From Euwallacea fornicatus (Eukaryota > Arthropoda > Insecta > Coleoptera > Curculionidae), in NCBI RefSeq assembly GCF_040115645.1, contig NC_089547.1, positions 4,278,001 to 4,342,000 of the forward strand: a DNA stretch of 64,000 nt, given 5' to 3'. The first letter of the stretch is position 1. Each line of letters opens with the position of its first letter. This document shows positions 34,139 to 43,800 of this stretch, piece after piece. The notes beneath the pieces are model-generated. The model did no database searches, was not told the DNA's origin, and saw only the letters and a program-made list of their open reading frames with translations. The position numbers were made by a program, and so were the translations under genes.

Positions 34139-34989
34139 AATTCAGACTATTATTTTTAGGCTTGCTTTTAACAGTCATCATCCTGCAATAATCAACACAG
34201 GTATATTAAGTTAAAACCAACAATGATCTACACCTACCACAATGGTTTAAACCTAGTTGATTAAAGTTTACTTAGGTGAAGGCATCAACTGATAGAAAAG
34301 GCAGTGATAAAGGTAAGCTTACATTGATAAACAGTGTTATTATGCATGATAACTGCAAAGATTGTGTCTGAAGCACATCGTTTTGTTGATACAGTTGATA
34401 GAGGCTGAGTTGACTGGGGATTATGATGGGCTTTATTTACTGTAAACGGAAAGTTCCTGGTTGGTGTATAAGCAGTGTAAGAACCACATAACTACAGTGG
34501 TTTGATTAACCCTGTAAAGTGGGTTAGTAAAAGGCTAAAAAGCAAATTTTAAGCGATAAAATAAAAAGTAAAAAGGTTGAATTCGCAGCAGAAATTGTGG
34601 TTTTTTTTTTTTTGAGGGGCAAAATTGTGCTTAAAGAGGGGGGGATATCGAGTGACACTGACAGTGATACTAAAAAAAATTATAATAGATAAGGTTAAGA
34701 ATATGTCTATCCTTGTTTGTTTTATGTTCTTCGGAAATTGAACTACATATCGTCGTGTAATTCATATTAATTTTGTTATTGCTGTGGTTGGCAACCCAAC
34801 CAACATTATCCGATAGGTCATCTAACTGACATTTGTCAAAGTCATGTAAATTGAAATTGCATCATTACTATTTTTAGAATTATAGCTTTTGTATTTTTAT
34901 TATTTTTCTAAAATACTAGGAAGTAAATACAGGTTTTATTCCTGCCATAAAAGTCTTGAAACTTCCCACTCTTTCTTCCAATTAAAGTT
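34139..34989. other. Divergent promoter region between Ptpmeg and Jra
   Basis: About 0.9 kb of AT-rich sequence separates the two outward-facing genes. It must hold the Ptpmeg leader and both promoters. It has a T12-like run near 34602 and no coding potential. I cannot place the Ptpmeg start site. Confidence 0.5.
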
Positions 34990-34995
34990 CACAAG

Positions 34996-35002
34996 TGAGT
35001 CA
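34996..35002 (+). promoter_or_regulatory. AP-1 (TRE) site at the Jra promoter
   Basis: TGAGTCA is a perfect Jun/Fos binding sequence. It lies about 55 bases before the putative end of the non-coding first exon of Jra. Vertebrate c-jun is autoregulated through TRE-like sites in its promoter, so autoregulation here is a reasonable inference. Confidence 0.5.
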
Positions 35003-35057
35003 CTTCGTTTACGTTATTCAAGAGCCCTTGAAGTGGTGCTACAGGGTATATTTCAAA
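35003..35057 (+). other. Putative non-coding first exon of Jra
   Basis: TTTCAAA followed by GTAAGTAG at 35058 is a strong donor. The next acceptor on this strand is TTTGCAG ending at 35407, five bases before the leader ORF. The 5' end of the exon is not determined. Confidence 0.45.
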
Positions 35058-35412
35058 GTAAGTAGTATTGTGAATATCTATTACTGCATTGAAGACTATG
35101 TTAATCGACTATAAACACCTTTTCCTTTGTACAATAGAAGTAGTAAGGTCAATATTTAATTTGTTGTACGCTGAAGCCAATCACATTTTCTTCAAAATTC
35201 TAACAGAGAAGACAGTTAGTCAGGGTAGTGTTGTGGTAGCACAATTGCTATAAGCTTTGTGTGATTCTTGATAGAAAGTTTTAAACTATAAAAACAATGG
35301 TCCTTGTTAATGAGTTGATACTCCCGACAAGTTAAACATAGAAGTAGGTAATATGGAACCATCAATACAAGTAAAAATAACAATCATCATCTGAATATAA
35401 TTTGCAGATTGT

Positions 35413-35526
35413 ATGGAAATAGCTGATCCCACCTACTACTTTTTGCTATCTCTAGTGGTCCTCCCCGTTTATTTATTCTTTAAATTGTGGTCCTGGTTAG
35501 GCTTTGAGCTGTACAAAAACAATTAG
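35413..35526 (+). CDS. Leader micropeptide, 37 aa, single membrane segment, just upstream of Jun
   Basis: ATG-to-TAG frame in the same exon as the Jra start. The peptide begins MEIADPTYYFLLSLVVLPVY and ends LYKNN. Residues 9-29 form a convincing membrane segment rich in Leu, Val and Phe, followed by two Trp and charged residues. The start context is weak at -3 (T) but has G at +4. The Jra ATG has A at -3, so leaky scanning would let both be made. The TAG is followed by one codon (AAA) and then the in-frame Jra ATG. The family is unknown to me. It could be a functional micropeptide, a regulatory uORF, or both. Confidence 0.6.
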   Translation: MEIADPTYYFLLSLVVLPVYLFFKLWSWLGFELYKNN

Positions 35527-35529
35527 AAA

Positions 35530-36265
35530 ATGAGTCACTTTGGAGATAACAAGCAGCTGAACAACCTCAAAAGAAATCTAACCTTGGATTTCAATCAAGC
35601 CAAGAAAAATCTGACTTTCCCTTTATCCACTGGTGAAGGAGGCCTGTCTGAAGTCTTGTCATCACCTGATTTAATGAAACTAAAAGTGGACACTCCCGAA
35701 TTGGAAAATATGATTTTAGGTATTTCTGCCACTCATTTTGCACTATAATATACTTCTATAATAAATTTATCTTAAACCAGATAACCCACTACCAGGGACA
35801 CCAACCCCTTCATTTCCTTTCCCCAAAACTGTGACTGCAGAACAAGAGAAATTTGCAGGAGGCTTCATGGAAGCCTTGAGCAACCTCCATAACTCTTCGT
35901 CTCAACAGGGTTCAGACAGCAATGCCAGCACAATATATAATGAACCAGCTTTTCTGCCACAGATCAAAGAAGAACCTCAAATTGTACCTAACATCAGCAA
36001 CTCCCCCCCAATGTCTCCAGTGGATATGGAGTATCAAGAAAGAATGAAACTGGAAAGAAAAAGGCAGAGAAATCGACTTGCTGCCTCCAAATGCAGGTCA
36101 AGAAAATTGGAAAGAATTTCTAAACTCGAGGACAAGGTAAAATTACTGAAGAGTGAGAACAGTGAGTTGGCATCAGTTGTTAATCAGCTTAAAGAGTCTG
36201 TGGGGTTATTGAAGTTGGAGGTGATTGAACATAATAAGAGTGGATGTCAAATTATTCTGTATTGA
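35530..36265 (+). CDS. Jra: Jun transcription factor (bZIP, AP-1 subunit)
   Basis: Nuclear bZIP factor that pairs with Fos (Kayak) and is a target of JNK. Two coding exons, 35530-35719 and 35781-36265, give 224 residues; the 61-bp intron joins GAT (Asp) across phase 1. The N-terminal region has the JNK target area: LSSPDLMKLKVDTPELENM, with Ser-Pro and Thr-Pro sites matching c-Jun S63/T73 positions. Then come GTPTPSFPFPKTVTAEQEKF, conserved with vertebrate Jun, and a linker containing PQIKEEPQ and a SPPMSPVDMEYQE segment. The basic region is KRQRNRLAASKCRSRKLERI, followed by a leucine zipper of four to five heptads. It is shorter than fly Jra. The ATG chosen is the one in good context, just after the leader ORF. 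Confidence 0.96.
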
Positions 36266-36549
36266 GGTAGATTGATAGCAATTTGCACTCATATTCAATT
36301 TTCTCTGTGAATTAGGCTCATTGACAATCATTTTAACTCAAAGTCTTTCCATTTGTGTTCGAATGACTGTTAACAAGCTTTTAATTGGGGTCGCGGCTTT
36401 ACAAAAAAGTACATTAAAATATCGAAAGTTTGTATTTTTATCACAGTAAATTGAAAGTATTATATAAATAATATATCATTATGTAAATGAAGAGTTACCT
36501 TTATAATTATTATTTTTGTATGGAATTCTTGTTGTATTAAGGATTATGG

Positions 36550-36555
36550 AATAAA
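36550..36555 (+). terminator. Poly(A) signal of Jra
   Basis: AATAAA about 285 bases after the Jra stop. It lies only about 30 bases from the SAM carrier's signal on the other strand. Confidence 0.65.
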
Positions 36556-36580
36556 ACACATTTTATAACGGCAACAATTA

Positions 36581-36586
36581 TTTATT
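36581..36586 (-). terminator. Poly(A) signal of the SAM carrier gene
   Basis: The minus strand reads AATAAA about 55 bases past the TGA stop. The two convergent transcripts therefore probably abut or overlap slightly near 36560-36580. Confidence 0.55.
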
Positions 36587-36638
36587 TAAATCTGAAGATA
36601 AAAAACAAAACCACTATAAGTCATGATCAAGACTAGTA

Positions 36639-38006
36639 TCACCTCAAGCTCCTTTCTTCAAGAAAATCGAAAACTGAAGTTTTAGCAAAATCATAGCTCC
36701 CAAAAAATATGTAACCTCCTAAAAAGATCCAAAGAGTTCTTGGAAGTACTCCTGCATACAACCTGTAGAGGATGTTTATTAATATATAGAAAAAATTCAT
36801 TTCAATTAACTAAATACCCTTTCACTCCCTCCTTTCTAAGAACTTTGTGAAAGGTTTTGGTAAATGTTAATGAACCCATTTTTGCTGCTTTACTATCTGC
36901 CAACATAATTCTAGTCTTCACTACATCTAAAGGCGTGGTAATAGCTGCAGATACCCCACCTGAAAAAGGTTAAAAAGTGTCTTAAAATCGTTGGATAATA
37001 ATGTCAAGTTCCACCTGCTATAGATCCACAAACTGCGACCTCCCAAGAATCTAATGGAATATTATTTTTGAATTTTGACATATAGGAAGATTTGCAGAAT
37101 TCAAGGGTAGGAAATTGGATTATAGAGAATGGAATTTCTCTCATTATAGTAGAGCCAAAGCCTCTATAAACACCCTAAAATTTTTATTCTTAGTATGAAT
37201 TAAACCATGCAAGAAAAAATTTAAAATACCCTTAAAAACCCTTCATGTTTATAGGCCTCCATCAAAATCCTTATAGATGATTTATAAGCTATTGAAGTTT
37301 GCTTTCTTTGCTTTGTCACTTCCATTGGAACTCTGACCAGACAGGCCATCTAAAATTGTCCTACTCTAATATCAATATCTACAGTTACTTCATTAAACTG
37401 GCATAGCTTACAACTTCAGCTACTGAAGCCCCAAACATGTATACCAATGGCATAGCCTGTTTTGGCACTAAGGGCTCTGAGTAATGCTTTATTGACTCAT
37501 AAGTTATGAAAAAGAAGGCAGCTACAATAAAATTATTTCTTTAAGGGAATGGTGATATATAAAGTGGTACCTTGAGGGGCACTTCCTACAACCTGAGGTG
37601 CCAAACCTTTGTAAATAGCTTTGAATCCCCCAGAGTTTCTGAAGCCTTTTTCTGACTGCAACCTGGTTTTCAGGGTGTCTAGAGGAAAAAGTACTATATC
37701 TACAAATAGACCTGCTGCGCCACCTCCCTTAAAATAATGAGGAGATCCTAATTTGTGATGTAAATAGATTGTAGGAAAATATTGGTTTTGGAAAAAATTT
37801 AGAATTTTGTGAGAAGGCAGGCAGTAAATGAAAATGAAGGAGTTAACAAGACTGTGAAGCCCTGTCTTCCACATAAAAATTGTTCATTTACCATTGGGTT
37901 TACTTGAATACTTTTTATGTAATCAAACACTTACTAAAAAGGCCGACCAGAGCATATTACGCTGGCTTATAGGAGTTAGCTCCTTTTGGTGTACTTCGAT
38001 CTCCAT
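36639..38006 (-). CDS. Mitochondrial S-adenosylmethionine carrier (SLC25A26 family)
   Basis: Inner mitochondrial membrane exchanger that brings S-adenosylmethionine into the matrix. Coding exons 38006-37935, 37727-37571, 37521-37412, 37349-37230, 37174-37015, 36959-36818 and 36762-36639 give 294 residues with consistent phases. The three carrier repeats each show the signature: FPLDTLKTRLQ, VPMEVTKQRKQ and TPLDVVKTRIM. The segments GGGAAGLFVDIVLFPLDTLK and GLAPQVVGSAPQAAFFFITY are typical of the SAM-carrier branch, as is PRTLWIFLGGYIFFG near the C-terminus. The start ATG gives MEIEVHQKELTPISQRN before the first helix, an ordinary short N-terminus. Six short introns. Confidence 0.92.
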
Positions 38007-38560
38007 AGTTTTAAAGCTTCAGGAATATTGGAGAATCAGAATTCGCCTCGATTTCTAGGGAGCTCCCATTTTTAGGGAGTTTGATTTTCTATTTTAAAAC
38101 TCCAGACAAAGAGCAGCACCGATTTGTTGGGTTTTTGCAATCATTACATGCGAAATGTATTAAAAATAATTTGTTTTCTTAAAGCTGAAAGAGTATTACG
38201 AAAATGACCTTTGTCCTAACCTCATTCCAATTTTGAATTTTTTATAACCCACTTCTTTAAGTTCCAATGGCATCCCGCGCATTAAACTCGTTCAGTCAAA
38301 TGTCAATCTATTATTCAATATGGCGTACTAGGACCGGCCTGCTCTTGGCTTAGCCTATGTCAAAAGTTGGGTAAAAAACTAGTCGGTGCGTTTTGGGGAT
38401 AGTAGCAGATATGATGAGAAACTCTTCAGGTGCTGGCAAAGCCCTGATTTAGCCTTCGTAAGCCTGTATATCGCGACAGCTCCCCCGGCGCGCAGGACCG
38501 GACGAGATCAGATAGATCAAGTAGGCGCGCGGAAACATTTGAACAAACTCTATTCGCCGA

Positions 38561-38590
38561 CCAATGAGAAACGTCGTCTCGTTCACGTGA
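38561..38590 (+). promoter_or_regulatory. CCAAT box and TCACGTGA E-box
   Basis: CCAAT lies at 38561-38565 and the palindrome TCACGTGA (USF/TFE class E-box) at 38583-38590. They sit between the SAM carrier start at 38006 and a possible plus-strand first exon ending at 38723. They may serve either direction. Confidence 0.4.
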
Positions 38591-38619
38591 CATTAATAAA
38601 AAAAATGGAAGACGGTTTC

Positions 38620-38723
38620 AAGTGACGCGAAAATAACTTAGAAATATCTTTCCGAGTGTTTCCTTAACAAGATTGTTTTGTGTAGTGAAAAGAGCTAAAT
38701 TAGAACCTCTCGGGTATGCTGCG
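38620..38723 (+). other. Possible orphan first exon (plus strand)
   Basis: The segment ends ATGCTGCG followed by GTAAGTACC, a strong donor at 38724. The promoter motifs at 38561-38590 lie just upstream. I found no second exon nearby that I can identify. It could be a long-intron gene, a non-coding RNA, or a chance donor. Confidence 0.3.
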
Positions 38724-40733
38724 GTAAGTACCACATTTTTCGGTTCGTTGGATTTGATTTTCTAAGGTATTTTCCCCATTTATGTTTTGGTATGTTTGCG
38801 TTACGGTTTGGCTTGCTACAAAATAGTTCAAACTTCTATTTATTCGTCTATATTTCGTGTGTTTGTATTCCGCCAAATAATTTCATCGATCATTTCAACG
38901 AAATTAACAGCAGCCCACAAAAACGATGTCAAATGACGCTTCTGAGGCGAAGGCCTAGTATAAAGATACACATATATAAGGCTATTTTAGGCAGAAAATT
39001 GCGAGATTTTGATTTCGGCTTTCCCTAAAGGGGTTCCAAAAAACTCGACCTCGGGCCTTCCTTAACTTTTACCGTGGGACGAGTTCGTTGCATAAACTGA
39101 AATTCCATTTTTGGCTTTCAAATTTTCTTATATTCAAAATAAAACAAAAATGGCTCAACTTCAAAACAATAAAAAATATATATCATTAAGTACAGTGTAA
39201 TTCTCATTTTTCAAATGTTGGTTACACGTCAATTTCGAAAATCCACTCAAAACCGTGTAAATAATATTATGTAATTAAAGGAACTTAAAAACGCATTCTA
39301 AATCAAGAAAAACCTTAACAAATTAAACGTCATTCTCTCAACTTCCAGGATGATCGAAAACTTGCATTGAAGTGTAAATTCAAACGGAAATAAATTAGGT
39401 TTTCGACCGTCCCGGAATATGACCAAAAATTTATAAAAAAAAAGCTTTAAACTAATATGAGGAGATCAATAATGCCAGTAAAGCATGTACCTTTTAGGCA
39501 ACGCAACATTAGTACCTTTTGTGCAGTATAATAACAGAATTTAACAATTAATTTTTACTTCAGTATAGTGCCCAAAAGTTTCAAATGGCAATAGAACAAT
39601 TTAACATATAATATTAGGTACGTTTCAGTGGGTTGTCGATTGTCTGTTCAACCCCAAAAGACGTTTCGGGTTGTTTATTTAAAACTCACTAAAATATGTT
39701 TTATTATATCACAACGAAATGAGATTGAAATGGCAACGTACATACAAATTTGCAGAGGCTTATTCAGAGGTGCTGAAGAAAACTATATACTGAGGGCACG
39801 AAGCACATTTTGTTTACGTGCTGTTAAACTTAAAAAACAGCTTATCACAACCATGTATAGAACAATTAAAATAAGCATGAAATTTTCTCAGGAAAGGTTT
39901 GGTTTTGAATAAGAACCACTAACGGTGGTTTAGAGGGAGAGTTACTATAATTGCACCAATAGATAAATTAGCATGTTTACAACATGTGTATGACACTACC
40001 TTATCGTCCATTATAATAAACAAAGTTTTGTCGGAAAATTCAAATTATTTAAATTTATCCGGAAGGGTTTTGTCCAAAAGATGAGTTTTATGACAATCTA
40101 AGAGCATTTAGAGGAAAAAATTAAACATTAAAGATGCGTAATAATGTGACGCTTAACCACTTGATAGCGAAAAATAGTTTCAAGGTTTCTTGAAAATTTA
40201 ACGGAACCGATTAGTGGATATTTTATGGTTTGTAAAGGGCCAATGACCTCTACAAAAACCGAAAAAAAAAACGAAAACAAACGTGTCGTAGCATGGACAA
40301 CGAGGGCACCGCGAAGTCAGATTACTAAGCCTAGAGAGTAAGACATTCCCGGCAAATGACGTATGTTTACTGGCATTGCACATAGCTGGCGTGTGTCGAA
40401 CGAAGCACTTTAAGGTCATTTCCAGGGAACGTTTTGCTACCCAGAAATATACATTGATGCAACTACAGAGGCTCACCATGTAAAATTAGTCAAAAAGTCC
40501 TAAAACTGAATTTTGAGTCTCGGCGCCGCCTATTCGTATAATTGACATATTTGTTTATTCATCCTTTGTGTTGATTAATACTGTAAGAGATGGGCGTCAA
40601 AAACGAGACCAAAATTATGAGCTTGTGGTTGCAAACAAGTGGCAGAAAAATTCCGACTATTTTCAAAACGTATGGCAACACAGATCTAAATATAAAACAC
40701 CTACTATTAAAAAAAAAACAGGTTCAACACAAA
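38724..40733. other. Non-coding stretch
   Basis: AT-rich, without a recognised gene. Two frames (39628-39912 and 40568-40843) have unremarkable sequence, although the second contains a TLMRFF motif. A minus-strand ATTAAA at 40734-40739 may end macoilin. Confidence 0.5.
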
Positions 40734-40890
40734 CTTTAATGCGTTTTTTTTCCAAAAAAGAAAGCAACAGTAAACAACCAGAAAACGTCGGTTTTCAACC
40801 GTGTAAATATTACCGATTTTCCGCGAGTTTCAAACGCAAATGAAAATGCAACTTAAAAAGAAGAAACGAATGATAGAGAGAACGACAAAC

Positions 40891-43800
40891 TTAAGCCTCC
40901 GTGGATGCGATGAGCGTGTTAGAAGCCGAGCTCTTCGGCGTATAGGCCGTCGCGTTCGGATCTAACTTGGAAAGACCGGGGCCGTCCGTGAGACACACAC
41001 GCGACACCTGAGCCCCAGCTGAAGTCTGCACTGGCTGAGTCGTCGCGAAGGAGTCGTTAGGCATCACTGCCAGGACCTGGGCGATATTGCCTTTCAACCG
41101 TTCGATTTCCTTCTCTTGGTTTCTGTTGGAACCTATAAACAAATTTAATCTAGATAGGAAGGCCTATACGTAGTTTTTCGAGACGTACTTTGACTGATTT
41201 CCAGGTGCCTCTTGGCCTCCCCCAGCGCGCTGAATAAATCGAGTTTAATACGCGTTTCAGCGGAAAGGGCATTTTCGAGATGAGTGTTTTTATCTTGGAG
41301 CGTGGCCAAAGCAGACATCAGCATTTCGGCATCGCGCACTTGCTCGCTCAGTGCTTGCTTTTCCAACTCCAGCGTCTTGCATCTAGTAGAAATATCAGTA
41401 AAATGTTTATGTTTAGCTTTCAAGTAGTAAAAGAGAGAAGGCGCAATGTGCATGCAAAGCACTTGAGAATTTTCGAATAACGGAATTTTCCGATTAGAAG
41501 AGCATGTCACGCAAGATAAAAATTTTTGCAAGCTTTCCGCAATTTCCCCCTTCGACCGATTTCGCTGGTCGGTTACAGTCATCGAGGTCGCATAATCAAC
41601 ATTTGAGATCTATAGAAGGGCAATACAGAAACAAAATTAAATTTTGATACCCTGTATGTCGAAAACGAACAATTTATGTATCGCTTCTTAAACTGGAGAG
41701 CTTTACGATGACAAAAAAAACTCTAGTTTTTTGCATGTTTTTGTACTGATCTCGTACCTTAGATGATTCAGTCGAGTGTTAGCACGGCAACGAGCCAGAT
41801 TCATCATACGGAATGAACTAATAATCGGGATAATCGGGAGTTCTTTTGTGTAAATGACAAGTGAAATATATCGCTAGTGTAGCTAACATTGACTGAGTGA
41901 ATAAGGTGTGGAGGAGCTGTAATTTGGTGAGTGAAAGCGGGTATCGCCAAATACTTTGTTCTGGTTTTGTTTCCCCCTTTGAATGTTTTACCCTCTCGCA
42001 ACTAATTCTCATTTGTGCCGTTTTTTGGGGGCACCTTGCGTAAAAAAGCAGTAACAACTCCGATATGTTAAATTGATTATTCCGATTTAATAGTCCCTAC
42101 ATCTACCTTTAACGTTTTTTCTATAAAATAAGACCCTGGAAAAACTCATTGTTGTCTCATCTTTGGTCCTAGACCGTGTTTTTAAAATCTTAGACTTAAA
42201 TTCGGAACAGTTTCTATAAATAATGAAAGTGTTATTTAATTGAGCGATTCATTACTTTTATGGATAGAGCCGTGGGGCGAGGGAGGTAATTTTTTAAATC
42301 GATTAAAATACTGAAATTTGAAAAATCTCACCTTTCTTCGGCCCAACGTTGCGCCTGGCGACACTCGGAAAGTTCCACTTCTAATTCGCGTCGTCGCGAT
42401 TTGCACATTTCGGTGCATTCTGTTCTGGAAGACTGTTGCGCTGTCACCTGTTTGAGGGGAATATCAGACATTTTTTCCTTTAACTTAAGTTTTCTTCATT
42501 TAGTCCATATTGCATAACCAACCAACCAAAGTATCTGATATAAAATCAACACAAAAAAACAGAAAAAAAAACAAAAAATAAAATTATTTTTAACGGAAAT
42601 AATTCTCGCAGAGAATTTCCCAGTTTTTCTGATGTTTGGAAAACCTTCTATAATCCTTAACAAAAAAATGACTAAATACCTCATTAACCACTTCAACACA
42701 TTCATAACTATATAGGATTGTCCATAAAAAATATTTTCAATCGTTTTTGAAACTTGTAATAAAATCATTGGTCCATCTGATTTCCTGCTTATGGCCATAT
42801 ATTTCTCCTCTACCAATTTATCTGCCACAAACCTGTGCAAGCCTCGCTTCCTCTTGTTTGCGACTCTTCCTCTCTTGCGCCAGCTGCGAATCGACGTTGG
42901 ACCTCAGTCGTCTCTCTTCAGTCACTCGCCTCTCCAAATTGGCAATAGTCTGTCGATCTGTTTGTTTGGCAGCTTGTGCGTTTTGCAGTCGCTCCTGCAA
43001 ATCTTCCAACTGTCTTTGCAGCAACGAGAGCTCCCCTTTCGTGCTCTTTTCGCTCGTCGTTAAAGAAGCTACCTGAAACGTTCTCCATGAAAGCTTAAAA
43101 TTTATAAAATGGGGCAATACGAACTTGTATCCGTAGCTCCTGCTCGCTGGCTCTGCTCTGCTGCAAATCGCTTTTGAGCCGTCTGGTTTCCGTTTCTAAT
43201 CTCTGTAGATACTCATGAGCTTCCCTCTCTTTATCTTGCTCTCTTTTGTCTCGCTTCTTTGTTTGCCTGGGCTCATGGTCCGGTGCTTCGTCGTGGAAGT
43301 CCACCACTGACCCATTGCTGTGTGAATGATTTATCTAAAAGCAAACTCGAGTTTCAATCCACGTCCTTGAGGACAATAAACCTTTGAGACCTTATTTTGC
43401 CGCTCACTGTGGCGACTATCGTGATGATCAGCCATGCTGCTGTTGTCACCTCGAGTTTTTTCCGCCGAGGCTCTTTTATGAGATCTTGTTCCGTGGTTCA
43501 CCCCGTTCGGTACAGTACCGTTGGGTATGTGCCCATTTTTTTCCTAAAATTTCCAAGGTTTCACAATAACCAATTCTACCGCAGAACTCACCTTATGACT
43601 ATGGTTGTGAATCTTATGATTATTTTGTACATTGGTCGCCACGGGAGCGACACTGGGTGAGACATTCAACGCGAGCTGCTCCGCAGGTGGTTCGAGGGAT
43701 GACTCTGCAGGCAATGCTTGCTGCATCAATTGCATGTAAAACATGTTCTCTTTGGCCACGTGTTGCTGCTTTCGCTGTCGCATTCTTCGAAATACAGAAT

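Noticed and set aside
40568..40843. Frame with TQTLMRFFSKK, resembling a PCNA-binding (PIP) box
   Set aside because: The spacing from Gln is one residue short of the canonical motif, the first exon is unsupported, and it lies antisense to the macoilin 3' UTR.
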